The notes under the pieces were generated by a model. That model was not told the DNA's origin. It saw nothing but the letters and a program-made list of their open reading frames with translations, and did no database searches. A stretch of DNA of 64,000 nt from Pocillopora verrucosa (Eukaryota; Cnidaria; Anthozoa; Scleractinia; Pocilloporidae), in the NCBI RefSeq assembly GCF_036669915.1, contig NC_089321.1, positions 13,790,792-13,854,791 of the forward strand, in the 5' to 3' direction. Position numbers and translations under genes: made by a program. Of the stretch, positions 22,054 to 33,714 are shown in pieces (position 1 is the first letter of the stretch; each line of letters opens with the position of its first letter).

Positions 22054-23988
22054 TCAATAAAGCGCCATCCATGAAAAAGTGAACGTAATGAAAACAAACT
22101 TTGCCATGGCAGAGGCACAGCCAGCATTAGTCACTACCATTGTCTCTTTTTCAAACTTGACTTCCATCAGCTTGGGAAGATAATCATTCCAGAACGACAT
22201 TCGGCGAGGAGCAAACGAGGCCTTCATCTCAGATTTTTTATCCACCCGGAGATAAGCCCTCTGACTGGAGTTGTACCTCTCGAACGTAACACCGCTGACT
22301 GGCTGGGGTGTTGGATTGCCGAACTTGGCAAAGTTTGTGTATATTTCCATGATAAACGAACTGACGTCTTTGTCCGACTGGTCCGGAAACAAATATGCAA
22401 AACGAGGCATGAACGGGCCTCCAAATTCAAAAAAAACATTATCGCCGTGTTGTACTCCGTACCACGCCTTGTGAAGGGGTCGTACTTTTTGCTGATAATC
22501 GAACATGGACATGTAAACATCGGCATACTTGCTGTGGATATCGGCGACTGCGTGACTTGGGGCGTAGAAAGGCTAATCACCGATGAGATCAACGAGCTGG
22601 GTTCTCAGCGCGTATTTATCGCTGCTGTCAGGCCATGGGGTATACATAAACTGCAATGCATCCCTTATGAGGTCACCTTTCTGCTCTCTTAAAGGAAAGA
22701 AAGAGAATAATCATTTAAATTTCAGAGTTAGTAAAAGCTTTTCCTTGCTTGAGTCGCATTTACCCTGGCTTGTTATCATTGACACATATATTGCCCTATG
22801 CGGATATTTATCAGAGCTCTTTTGTTAATTAAGGACTGAGGTCAAAAGACGCTTGAAGAGGAAACCCTGATAGAGTAGAATTACCAAGTTGTAAAAACCC
22901 TTTCAAGTTTCAAAGGTGCGTGTCATTGTAACGTCATCTGCGTAGGGGAAATTCCTTCTATCGAGGTTTTACGTTTACAATGTCAAAAACTAATGAGATG
23001 TCAATTTTGTAACAGAAAGATTTTTCCAGAAAAAATTTGTCATAGTTTTTCATTTGCACATTTGCTCTCTTTTCCCATAACATTCTGTGTGTGAAATTGT
23101 AACCTCATCTACGCTAGAAAAACTTCATTCAAAAGTTTTACACATAACATGTCTTCGTTCAAAAACTTCAAGAAGAAAGTTGTCATATTTGTTCATATTT
23201 GCACTTTACAAGTTCTTGTGACAAAAAGCAGTTATAACAGATAACTTAACTTACCCAATATTCTGAGCGTGCGCATATTTTGTTAGAAATTCCTTGAAGA
23301 AAGAGGGACTCACTCCGTTATCTACACTTTGTGTCATCCCAAAGGACATGTTTGTCATCATACCCAGAAAAGATCCGCCCTCCTGACTGGCAAAGACGAT
23401 CATTAAATTATCTCTCTTAAACTCTCCTTTGTTACGCAGATTCCGGGGGGTGTCAAGAAGAAAGTTTTTATCCACAACTGGTGCCCAGTCCAGGTATTCA
23501 ACAGAACTTATGGTTATTTTTTCGGAAGCGTCTTGTATCTTCTTTGTCTCTTTCTGACGAATGCAGGCCATCATTTCGCTGTGGTCGCCCGTTGGGCAGT
23601 TCAGGTTTCCAGCAAGCTCATTGGTATAGCGGAGACCGAAGGAAGTCGGCTGAATTGCAAAGGGACTCAAATCCACTCCGCTCTCTGCAATGACTTGATG
23701 GAAGAGGCCTTTAGACAGTGGAGACAATAAATGGAGGCTAACACTTGATCCACCAGCGCTTAATCCAAAGATGGTCACCTTACCGGGATCCCCTCCAAAA
23801 TTTTTTATGTTATCTTTGACCCACTTGAGCGCCGCCACTTGATCTAACATTCCATAATTCCCAGGGGCAGCGGCATCCCCGGTCGTCAGGAAGCCAAACG
23901 TACCAAGACGGTATTGAATAACAACAACTACTACGCCTTGGAGAGCCAAGTAATCGCCGCGATGCGAGATTGCAGTTCCATACTCATA
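22054..23988 (-). pseudogene. Carboxylesterase/cholinesterase-like pseudogene (copy 1), 5'-truncated with a nonsense codon
   Basis: Two exons remain: 23255-23988 and 22054-22687 (donor TTGG|gtaagt, acceptor tttaag|AG, phase 2 as in the intact copies). The first exon starts abruptly at about YEYGTA, so roughly the first 135 residues are missing, including the signal peptide and the HGG oxyanion motif. The nucleophile motif FGLSAGGSS, the Glu motif SQEGGSF and the His motif GVQHGDN are still readable. In exon 2 the frame reads LVDLIGD, then TAG (22573-22575, minus strand), then PFYAPSHAVAD; intact relatives have a sense codon there. The C terminus keeps a hydrophobic tail. It would not make a complete enzyme. 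It is most similar to the decayed copy at 25047. Confidence 0.85.
22830..23240. repeat. Repeated motif within the intron of esterase copy 1
   Basis: A unit with 'attgtaacgtcatctgcgta', then 'gttttac-t-acaatgtc' and 'caaaaact', occurs twice here (about 22918-22990 and 23090-23170). A third version near 24240-24300 lies in the duplicated intron fragment. It is a local duplication inside the intron. Confidence 0.5.
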
Positions 23989-24404
23989 AGCTCTTTGCTC
24001 TTTTTACAAAAGTAACACTGCTAGCATACACAGTATATTTTTTTAGAGTCGTATTTCAGAACTGTGGGTGGTAATCTAACCTATTGCTTCTCTCGCTTTT
24101 CGTAATGTGATGATATTGGTTTCAATTTCAAAATTAGTTTGTTGATATCGATTTAAACAGAAATATTTTCTAGGAAATAATTTTTTGGTGTATTTCCAAT
24201 TGTACTTTTGCGCTTATTCCCTTTGGAATGTTATGTGTCAGTTATAACGTCATCTATGCTAGAAAACTTTTCTATAAGGGACGCGACTTAGTTCAAAAAC
24301 TCCTTTCCTCATTTGCACTTTTTACAATATGGAATTTTTGCCGCAAGACTCTGAGTTCTCGTGAAGAGAAAAACAATTTTAGTATAACAGATAACTTAAT
24401 TTAC

Positions 24405-24640
24405 CCCATATTTCGAGAGTCCACAAAATTTGTTAGAAATTCCATAAAGAAAGAGGGACTCACTCCGTTGTCTACACTTTGTGCCATCCCATAGGAAAAG
24501 TTTGCCATAATACCCAATGTAGCTCCAAATTCCTCACCGTTAAAAACGATCATTGACTTGACTTTCTTAAATTCTCCTATGTTTCGCAGATTCCTCTGGG
24601 GTGTCAAGGAGACAATTAATCCAGAAGCAACCATTGGCAA
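24405..24640 (-). pseudogene. Fragment of an esterase exon 1 (3' end) with attached intron
   Basis: The minus strand reads RNLRNIGEFKKVKSMIVFN, then QSVDNGVSPSFFMEFLTN, and ends at a donor (ATGGG|gtaaat). This corresponds to the last quarter of exon 1 in the intact genes. The start LDTP is in another frame, so there is a one-base shift near 24600. The following intron sequence (24181-24404) resembles the start of the copy 1 intron. Everything upstream is missing. Confidence 0.75.
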
Positions 24641-25046
24641 TTAAAAACAATGATTCCATTCGCGCTCGTTAGATACGAGTTTGGCTACAGCCAACTCGGC
24701 GCAACGCTATCATCTCAAATTCAAAGCGCACTAAAGGAGTATCTGTCAAATACGTATAGGAAATAGCATGATTTGGAGTTCAATTTGGTGTCAATAAACA
24801 CGAATAAATTTAAAAAAAAAAATTACACAAGCCCGAGGGCAAGTGCAATTTGAAGTCTTTGAAGTGCTTATTTTACCAAATTACAAGATAAATTTTTTTA
24901 TTACTTGTTAACAAAGTACATGAAAAAACATCTCAGAAAGTCCAGACACATGTCAATGAAACCTAGTCAGGGTAAATGCGGCGAAAGCGAGGAAAGCATT
25001 TACAAACACTGAAATTAAAACGATTGTTCTCTTTCTTTCCTTTAAG

Positions 25047-25668
25047 AAAGCAGAAAGGTGACCTCATAAGAGATGCGTTGCAGTTTATGTATACCCCATG
25101 GCCCGACAGCAGCGATAAATACGCGCTGAGAACTCAGCTTATTGACCTATTTGGCATATGCCCCGTGTCACGCAGTCGCCGATATTCAAAGCAAGTGTGC
25201 CGACGTCTATATGTACATGTTCGATTATCAGCAAAGAGTACGCCCCCTTCACAAGGCGTGGTACGGGGTACAACACGGCGATAATGTTGGCTACGATTTT
25301 GGAATCCCGTTGATGCCTCGTTTTGCAAATTTGTTTCCGGACCAGTGTGACAAAGACATCAGTTTGTTTATAATGGAAATGTACACAAACTTTGCCAAGC
25401 TCGGCAATCCAACACCCCAGCCAGTCAGCGATGTTACGTTCGAGAGGTACAACTCCAGTCAGAGGGCTTATCTCCGGGTGGACAAAAAATCCGAGATGAA
25501 AGCTTCGTTTGCTCCTCGCCGAATGTCGTTCTGGAATGATTATTATCCCAAGCTGATGGAAGTCAAGTTTAAAAAGAGACAGTGGTAGTTAGTGATGCTG
25601 GCTGTGCCTCTGCTCTGGCAAAGTTTGTTCTTATTGCATTCGCGGTTTTCTCGATGGTGCTGCACTGA
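25047..25668 (+). pseudogene. Esterase exon 2 fragment (copy 2), frameshifted, inverted relative to copy 1
   Basis: After the acceptor tttaag the reading is KQKGDLIRDALQFMYTPWPD and onward, close to exon 2 of copy 1 but on the opposite strand. Compared with copy 1 about 11 bases are missing near 25151-25161, which shifts the frame before APSHAVAD. A further one-base loss near 25572 brings an early TAG. The His motif GVQHGDN and the remnant hydrophobic tail (to TGA 25666-25668) are readable. The intron sequence before it (about 24940-25046) also matches copy 1. With 24405-24640 it forms two halves of one gene copy in opposite orientations. Confidence 0.8.
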
Positions 25669-26941
25669 GGAAGACTTTCGGCTCGCGAAAGTAAATCTTT
25701 TTTAGCCGAGTAGCAATTTCTGATAGAATGGCTGTTTTAAGAAAGGTCTGTTACAATAAGTGGTGGTTGCTTCTGGATTAACCTTTCTGATGTGATGTTT
25801 ATGGCATTTTAGAGGGCCATGATACAAATACTTTTCGAAAAATTCCGTACAACACGTCATTTCTCTTCGAACAATGTGATGCTAACAAGCTGAACATTTT
25901 AAATGGAAGTGTGCACCCATAAACAGTATCCTCAATATTTCCCTCTTATTACCGGAAAGGGCGGGGGAAGGGGAATTATTTGTTTTCTGGATAAAATTAG
26001 CATTAGAATGATATCTGACCTGTTTTTTGCCGGTTGGAGTGGAACAAAATGTCATCCGTTTATCCTATACGCATGTGCAGCGCAATTATGTTTCCAAAGG
26101 AATTAAAGCCTTCTCAGTTATGGGAAGATGTTACCTGCGTTGCAATTGCCCTTTGAAAGCAGAGGACCTCTCCCTTTAGGTAGCAGTATCATACTCATTT
26201 TCAATGAAAGTCATGTCTTACCTTTCTTGGGATGTCACGCAATTCTAATACAAAAGAAGTTTCGGAAGCGTTGCGTGACGTTCTCGTAAGGGTACTAGCA
26301 GAACCCGTAGTCTGTAGAGAACAAGGGAACCTAATGATGATCGATTATCGAGAGGAGCATGTTGACAACAGGCTCGTTACATGTTTTAAGGAGATTCACG
26401 GATAAAAACAGGTCAGTGTGAGGTTGAAGCCACAACACCCCTACAATTACCATGCCGAAAACGAAACAACGTTTCTTATTTAGTTAACTTCTCGCTTACC
26501 ATAAAAACAATGACGGACAGCAGAAACCCACTTCCCTTGTGGATAATTTTATGTATTTAATACGGCTGCCACTGTTGTTTACCCATTATGAACCACGTGA
26601 TCAATCTATGACGTATAAAGCTATGTTCTTATTAATGACCTTTGCAATCACGTTCTAGTATTACGTAGATGGGAAGGAAATAGAGGTTTTAAAAATAGAA
26701 ATCAGACAATATGAGCATCCTTCGACATTTGCGACGAAACACATCAGTCTGGATGATATGTAGATAGAATAATTAGGTTTACCATCACGGATTACATAAG
26801 AGCCCTCAATGACGTGACGTTCCACAATGACATGACAAATAAGTCTTATTAGGAAATTTGAGAGGAAAGTTTATCACGCAATAGTGTACTTCGCGACAAA
26901 ACAAAATTAACTCATTAACCTTGAACATTCTGAGGGCCAGA
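25669..26941. other. Intergenic region before esterase copy 3
   Basis: No gene recognised. It is the promoter side of esterase copy 3. Short open frames lack motifs. Confidence 0.4.
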
Positions 26942-29202
26942 ATGCTCATAAGATTGACGGTGTTCTGTGTCTGGTTGCCCTCAATCGCTTCTGTAACAGT
27001 GTCAACAAAGAATGGAGATATCGAAGGTTTTGTAACTTCGTACGCCAACTTTTCTTTCGCGTACAAGCACGTCAACAAGTTCCTTGGCGTTCCATTCGCT
27101 GCTCCACCGACTTCACAGCTTAGGTTTAAGCCACCAGAACCGCCTCTTAAATGGAAACCTAAAGTTCGTTCAGCTAAACGACACGGAAACGTTTGCTGGC
27201 AAGGCAAGGCCTATGAAGTTCGGTTAAAAAAGTTTGTCCACAATTTCACGTACAGCGAGGACTGCTTGTTTCTCGACATCTACACCCCAGATGTCAAATC
27301 GAAACTACCCGTGATGTTTTACATTCACGGCGGATCGTATGAGTTTGGAGCTACAGTCACATTTCCCGGGGATATTTTGGCTTTACATGGGGTGGTGGTA
27401 GTCATCACTCAGTATCGTCTCGGGCCATTTGGCTTCCTGACTACAGGGGATTCTGCATCTCCTGGTAATTTTGGAATGCTGGATCAAGTCGCGGCACTTC
27501 AGTGGGTTAAAGAGAACGTTGAAAATTTTGGCGGGGATCCCGGCAAGGTGACCATCTTTGGATTAAGCGCTGGTGGAACAAGTGTGAGCCTCCATCTACT
27601 GTCTCCAATGTCTGAGGGCCTCTTCCAACAAGCCATTGCAGAGAGCGGGGTGGATTTGAGTCCTTTTGCAATCCAGCCGACTTCCTTTGGTCTTCGCTTT
27701 GCCAATGAGCTTGCTGGATACCTGGACTGTCCATCGAGCGACCACAGCGAAATGATGGCCTGTATTCGCCAGAAAGAAGCGAAGGAGATACAAGACGCAT
27801 CCGACTCAATAACCTATAATTTTACCGGATACCTACGTTGGGCACCAGTTGTGGACAAATACTTTCTTCTTGACACCCCCCGGAATCTTCGAAACAAAGG
27901 AAAGTTTGAGAAAGCCAAATTTATGATTACTTTTAACAGTGAGGAGGGTGGAACAACCTTTAGAAATTTAGTCAACGGATCGAGTCAGTCTTCCTTCAAA
28001 GGATACGTAACACAATTTGCGCATAGTCAGACCAGCAGGTAAGAAAAAGAGAATTTGTTATTAAGCGTTTGGGAATAATCAGCTGGTAGATTCAATAGAA
28101 AGATTTGCGGTTAACCAAGATTTCGATGATTTACTCGGTAAAATAAGTTGGCTTTTTTTATTTAGACCAGAACATGTAAGTGAGAAGTCACGAGAAGTCA
28201 TCCTCGCGGTTCTGCTCTCCTGCACGTGTTACTCGCGTTCTCGTTAAGCGTTACCCCTCCAGTGGGGTCCGAAAGTACCTCCAATAACCATAATGAGCTA
28301 TATCTATTCGTCGTATGGTCTCCTGCTCTGTTCCCTCCCCTTGAGGGGCTCTTTCCTTAGATATCTTACATTCATTTCGAATTGGTACATACAGGAGACC
28401 TGGGAACGAAACTGGGGATAGACTTGTATCCAGTCCCTACATTATTTATGCCCTCAGCTTAGAGAAATGGGAATCCTTCATTTGACTAATTCGAAAACAT
28501 ACTACACTCCTAGTTTTGCTTAGTATTCAATACGTCGCTCCTTCTCTGCTTTCTTGTCTCTCGCGCAGGGAAAAAAACGCAAACCTTATTGCGGATGCCC
28601 TGGAGTTTATGTACACCCCGTGGCCTGATAAAAGCAACAAATACGCACTAAGGGGTCAACTTATGGACCTCTTCGGCGATTTCGTATTCTATGCACCTAG
28701 TCACCAGTCCGCCGATGTTCACAGTTCGGTTGCTCCGGTATACATACTCGAGTTTGCGCATCGTTCAAAAACGGTTACTAAGCTCCCGAAGTGGATGGGC
28801 GTGGTCCATGGTGCCAATAGACATTACGACTTTGGAATTCCTCTAATCCCACCGTTTTCTTCCCGTTACGACGCAGATGACAAAAACGTCAGTTTGTTCA
28901 TTATGGCGCTGTACACAAACTTTGCTAAGTTCGGTGATCCAACGCCGCAGCCAGTCAGCGGTGTTATGTGGAAGAGATACAACTCAATCTACAGGGCGTA
29001 TCTACGAGCTGACTCGAAACCTAAGATGGCGGCGTCCTTTGCCCCGCGTCGAATGGCATTCTGGAATGATTACTATCCAAAGCTTGAACAAGTCAAGTTT
29101 GATACGAAGGAATATGTGGCTAGTGGTACCGGCGAAAATGTATGCAGCACAATATTTTTTCTCACCGCTCTTTCCTTTGGCATTTTTAGGACATTAAAAT
29201 GA
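26942..29202 (+). CDS. Type-B carboxylesterase/cholinesterase-like protein, copy 3 (576 aa, two exons)
   Basis: A secreted or surface alpha/beta hydrolase that should cleave carboxylic esters; its substrate cannot be told. Exons 26942-28038 and 28569-29202, GT-AG, phase 2. The start is the ATG giving MLIRLTVFCVWLPSIAS, a signal peptide; an upstream in-frame TTG is not a likely start. Oxyanion motif HGGS (family HGGG), type-B motif SEDCLFLDIY, nucleophile FGLSAGG (Ser about 209, with Leu in place of the usual Glu before Ser), Glu about 335 in NSEEGG, His about 446 in VVHGAN. Cysteine pairs HGNVC/EDC and LDC/MMAC match the first two disulphides of cholinesterases. The C terminus (ENVCSTIFFLTALSFGIF) is hydrophobic, suggesting a GPI signal or membrane anchor. 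The segment before the intron is shorter than in its relatives. Confidence 0.88.
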
Positions 29203-29984
29203 GACTTGAGAAAATGTTTGAAAATAATACATGGACATTATATCTGTATAACTTACCTTAGTGAAACTTGCTTCTGACTTTTGCGTTAAAGTTACATTCG
29301 ATAACACTCTTCGCTAGTATTTGCGCCATGATTGGTCAATTTAGCGGGCTGTGTTTCACCGTATGGCTCACTAAATTCAAAAGCTTGTTTTAATTGGCAT
29401 ATTTCCCCTCCATTTTAACTCAGATATATAAGAAATACATTGCTAACCTCGATTTCTCAGTCCGTATTGTAAGTTACGGAACCTGGTTTTTTGCTCTCGG
29501 ATTTATGGCCCCATACCTTGCACATAGGCCATATTTCCGAGCGGAAAAAAACTGGCGTGCAATTTACACTATGGACCCCAAACACGGTTAGTAAGAGTTA
29601 TATATTTGACGGTGAGATTTTTCATCGAGGTAAACTTGGCTCCTCTGAAAATAAAATTTTCATAAAATTCGTGTGTGCAGTAATCGAATTTATAGCCTGC
29701 TCTATATCTTAGATAATACCCTTTTAATTTTTCTCTATTCTATTCATGACAAATTTCTACGTGACTCTTTTCATTACACCACATGGGGATGTTGTGTTAC
29801 CACAGTTGTATTGTGAAGAAGGTTTGCATGCAAAAAAAGTAAATGAATAGTTGTCGCTCTGAAAATTTCATTATTTAGTGCTTTAGTTAAACAGTTTCCG
29901 TTTCATGTCTAACTTAACCTAAAAATTAAGGTTAAACAAAAAATGAAACGAAAGTAAATTGCAAAGTGATAAGGGACTAGCCAT

Positions 29985-30245
29985 TTATTTTGGAGGGCAG
30001 TTGGAGGATTCTGTGGGGGTCACATGGTTTTCAGGGGGGAAATAGACGAGGGATCAGTCGCTGCCAACAAAGTAATTAAAAAGGGGGGAGGGCTAATGAA
30101 AATTGACCGCCAATTAACTTCTAGTAAGGGTGGATCATAATACAGAGCCTATGGGGATTGGGAACAATTTAACGTGAAAAATTAAAAATCCTCCAAACTA
30201 CCCCACCCCCCCCCCCCCTGCAATCTCCTAGGCGAAAAATAATGA
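29985..30245 (+). repeat. GC-rich MITE-like family C copy
   Basis: Landmarks in order: 'tggaggattctgtgggggtc', 'acatggttttcagggggg', 'gatcagtcg', 'gccaattaact', 'cagagcctatgggga' and a C run. The flanks 'gggactagccatttatttt' and 'aaaaataatgaccagcccc' look like its inverted ends. Confidence 0.75.
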
Positions 30246-30317
30246 CCAGCCCCTTCTCATCCTTAATATCAAAGCTTTGGGTGGAGAGGTTTACGGGAGA
30301 GTCAGTGAGATCATCTC

Positions 30318-30319
<2 letters not shown>

Positions 30320-30373
<54 letters not shown>
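30320..30373. repeat. TA dinucleotide microsatellite
   Basis: An uninterrupted TA run of about 54 bases, self-complementary and expected to be length-variable. Confidence 0.95.
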
Positions 30374-30375
<2 letters not shown>

Positions 30376-30406
30376 TAGGTGGTATGATAAGATCATGTTT
30401 GTTACT

Positions 30407-32829
30407 TCAGACTATTGTTGCACAGATAATAACTCCAAGCTGGAGATATGTTGCCAAAACTACATTAGAGCTTACTCCACCGACTACGGCTCTCTTCAAA
30501 TCAAAATTCGTCTTTTTCAGTTTGGGATGATAATTATTCCAAAATGACATTCGACGAGGAGCGAACGAAGCCGCCATCTTGGGTTTGGTGTTCACTCGGA
30601 GATAGGCCCTGCGGCTTGAGTTGTACTTATCCCACATAACACCGCTGACTGGTTGCGGCGTTGGATTACCGAAGTTGGCGAAGTTTGCATACAGTGCCAT
30701 GACAAAGAAACTGATGTTTCTATCGGCTTCATCATATTCAGGAAAATTCGGCAGCATCGGGATACCGAAGTCAAATGGAAGGTTCTCCCCATGTGCCACG
30801 CCCATCCATTCAGCATAGTAGCTGCCATTCTTTGAGCGGTGCGCAAACTCGTACATGAAGACCTCGGCATACTGGCTGTGAATATCGGCGACTTCGTGAC
30901 TTGGTGCGACGAACGCATTATCACCGATGGAGTTTACAAGTTGACTTCTTAGTGCGTATTTGTCACTATTATCAGGCCATGGGGTGTACATGAACTCCAG
31001 CGCGTCTGCGATGAGGTCAGCATTCTTCTTCCTAAAGGTAATAAAGTGATCAAACATCTTAGAGATACAGGATATTACATGTCTCATTAAGCGTGACATG
31101 AGCTGAGAGAGCGTGACACGTAGTGCCTTGAAACGACTGATATGTAGCGTAATACGCGGAGTGACATGTAGTTTGTCATATATTGTGACACTCTCGTCAG
31201 CTGTGATGTACCGGACGAAATGCAGCGTTAAACGTGCGACAATAAACAAACAATTGATATAAGGGATGAAGACGACACGTAGCGTGACAAGCGTGACTGA
31301 CGTGCATTGTGGGTGTGTGAGTAAAAGCATTTCGTGTGCCATGACACGCAAAATTACATAATTATGGAACATACTAGCGACCTGCTAGGGATACGCAGTA
31401 ATAATATCACACTGCTGACAATACTGAAAAGCAGTGTGACTTTTTGAGCAGTGCATCTCTTATAATATACGGTCCGTGTGACTTCCATAACATATACAGG
31501 GCCGTTGATCTACCAGACAGAACATCAACTCCTGACATACAAACAGAACGTGTCAAATTTGCGCTTAGGCAAGGATGCATCAGGCCCTTCGCTAGCCTTT
31601 GACCTAGTAAATGCTAAAACCAAACAGAAGCACAAAATTAAAAAAATGCTGATAATATTAAGTGACTCACTCGGTAACGCTAACATGAGCGAATGCCTTA
31701 AGAATTCCTTGAAAAAGGCTGGACTGACTCCGTCTTCCACATTTTCCTGTAGTCCAAAAGACCATTTGGCGACAGGTCCAAGATACGATGCACCCTCGTG
31801 GCTCATGAAACTGATCATTAACTTGACTTTCTTGAACTCTCCTTTTTCACGCAGTTCTCGTGGGTCCGCGAGAAGGAAATGGTTGTCTACTACCGGCGCC
31901 CACATAAGATAATCGGTGAGCTTAAACGTTAACATTTCGGCAGCGTTTTGCATTTCCACAGCACTCTTCGAGCGGATGCAAGAGACCATATTTTTGTAGC
32001 TGTTTGTAGTGCACTTTAATTTTTGAGCAAGTTCTTTGGCAAAGTTAAGGCCAAACGAAACGGGCTGAGTCGCGAAGGAACTCAAATCCACCCCACTTTC
32101 GACAATGGCTTGGTGAAAGAGACCCTTCGAAAGAGGTGAAAGTAAATGAAGGCTCACACTCGCCGCGCCGGCGCTTTCTCCAAATATCGTCACCTCGGTA
32201 GAATTTCCGCCAAAAGTCTCAATGTTGTCCTGGACCCACTTCAGTGCTTCGACTTGATCCAGCATTGCAAAATTCCCAGGAGCCGAAGAGTCGCCGGTCG
32301 TCAAGAAACCAAACGGACCGAGACGATACTGAATCACCACAACTACCACCCCGTGCAGAGCCAAAATGTCGCTCGGGTATGTGATAGCCGCACCGTTGGT
32401 GAAGCTTCCACCGTAAATGTAAACCATGACTGGTAAACTCGAGCTTACATTTGGGGAGTAGACGTCGAGGTACAAGCAATCCTCGCTGTAAGAGTAGTTT
32501 TCAGCGAACGTTTTGTACCAATAATCATACTGTCTGCTTTGCATGCAAATGTTTCCATGCTTTTTCGTTGGAAGGATGTGCGGTCTCCAAACAACTGGAG
32601 GTACAGGTGGTTTGAGTCGAAGCTCACCAACCGGTGGAGCAGCAAAAGGAATGCCTAGGAATTTGCTGACAGACTGAAAACGGAGCCCCGAGACTCTTGG
32701 ATATGAAGCGACGACACCTTCGATATCTCCATACTTCGTAGATACTCTTATTGAAGTGACCAGTGGCAATAATGTACAGATTGCTGTCAACGGCTTCAGA
32801 AGAACTGAAAACATGTTTCTTCTCAGCAT
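30407..32829 (-). CDS. Type-B carboxylesterase/cholinesterase-like gene, copy 4, with an apparent frameshift
   Basis: Exon 1 is 31671-32829 and exon 2 is 30407-31031. The start MLRRNMFSVLLKPLTAI gives a signal peptide. Present are SEDCLYLDVY, nucleophile FGESAGAAS (Ser 219), Glu 345 in MSHEGASY and His in GVAHGEN. The oxyanion motif is YGGS: Tyr replaces the His of HGGG. Exon 1 ends at the strong donor CCGA|gtgagt in phase 1, but exon 2 (KKNADLIADALEFMYTPWPD) needs phase 2. The lost frame reappears as LKAFAHVSVTE, which aligns with the LAHAQSSR end of the relatives, so about one base is missing near 31698-31708. A weak donor (CAT|gttagc) would restore the phase. The hydrophobic tail VVLATYLQLGVIICATIV is intact. 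Either a young pseudogene, an assembly error, or odd splicing. Confidence 0.8.
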
Positions 32830-33167
32830 TTATCTCCGTTCTGTGCGTGGCTTGAGTACAAAATGCTGGTGTAGTGTTCGTTGTTATAGCTACGGAAACT
32901 CTCACAGAACGGAATGTAAAATTTGAATCTGTAGACAATAACAAAAGCTTTCGTGACACTCATGTTGTCCTAGGAATGCCGTAAAACTGTCAACTGTCAC
33001 CATAGTTGCACGTCAAGGAGGCTGTATGGCTGTGTGCAAACAAAACACAGCTACAGAGTAACAAAAATGGAATAAATTGAATTAATCACGGTACAGTAAA
33101 CTTAAAGTCACGTTAGTTAACATCAATTTATTAAGCTATGCAACTCTGCTCTCGAGAGAGAAAAATC

Positions 33168-33335
33168 GTCAGTCGTCGTTAACAGAGTATGGGGGGAGGG
33201 GAGATGGACATTAGAATACTACAGAGCCCTAGGGGGAACAATCAAAATCCTCCGACCCCTGCCCCAGGCTGACCCCCCTCAGTTACCCCTGAAAATCAAG
33301 TGATCCCCCAAAATTCTCAAAACCCCACCCCCAAC
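33168..33335 (+). repeat. GC-rich MITE-like family C copy, partial
   Basis: It keeps 'gtcagtcgtcgttaacagag', the 'atactacagagccctagggg' block and the C-rich end 'aatcctccgacccctgcccc'. The left end is missing. Confidence 0.65.
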
Positions 33336-33528
33336 CCCCGATAAATTAGACTGGTCCTGCAGTTGTTAAAAAACATCAGATATGATGGGTGGGGTACACA
33401 TCCCTCGTACCTTCCCTCTAAATTCCCCACGGGTCGAATTGATAAGACTGAAAAACTTAAAAGCTGTGAAGTGTTAACCAAGTACGGTGCGAGAATAGTC
33501 AAGAATGGAAAAATTGATGAAAATACAG

Positions 33529-33714
33529 CAGTAGAACCCCACTAACTCGAACTCTGTTGACTTGAACCTTCCGCGAGTACCTCGAACGAGATCTGATTCC
33601 ACTTGACAGCGTTTTTTCAATCATTTACCGTCAGCTGGCTCAGACCCCTGCTAAGTAGAAACATTTTTTTGTTTCCCTTAGGAGTTCGAGTTTGCGGGGG
33701 TTCTACTTTTTACT
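33529..33714. mobile_element. pogo/Tigger-like MITE
   Basis: The left end cagtagaaccccactaactc and the right end, read in reverse as agtagaacccccgcaaactc, are inverted repeats. The form 'cagtagaacc... actcgaac' is typical of pogo/Tigger elements of the Tc1/mariner superfamily. About 185 bases with no coding capacity. The family assignment rests on the ends only. Confidence 0.65.

Larger units (their letters stand above)
29203..30406. other. Intergenic region between convergent esterase copies 3 and 4
   Basis: It holds both 3' UTRs (AATAAA near 29649 on the plus strand), a GC-rich family C element and a TA microsatellite, listed separately. No gene. Confidence 0.5.

Noticed and set aside
30242-30547. 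Open frame across the TA microsatellite
   Set aside because: The peptide is a Tyr-Ile repeat produced by TA repeats and runs into the antisense of esterase exon 2.
31478-31912. Plus-strand open frame of 144 codons
   Set aside because: It is mostly antisense to exon 1 and the intron of esterase copy 4, with no motif of its own.
32146-32436. Plus-strand open frames opposite the esterase exons
   Set aside because: They are shadows of the coding strand; GC-rich third positions of the esterase keep the antisense frame open.
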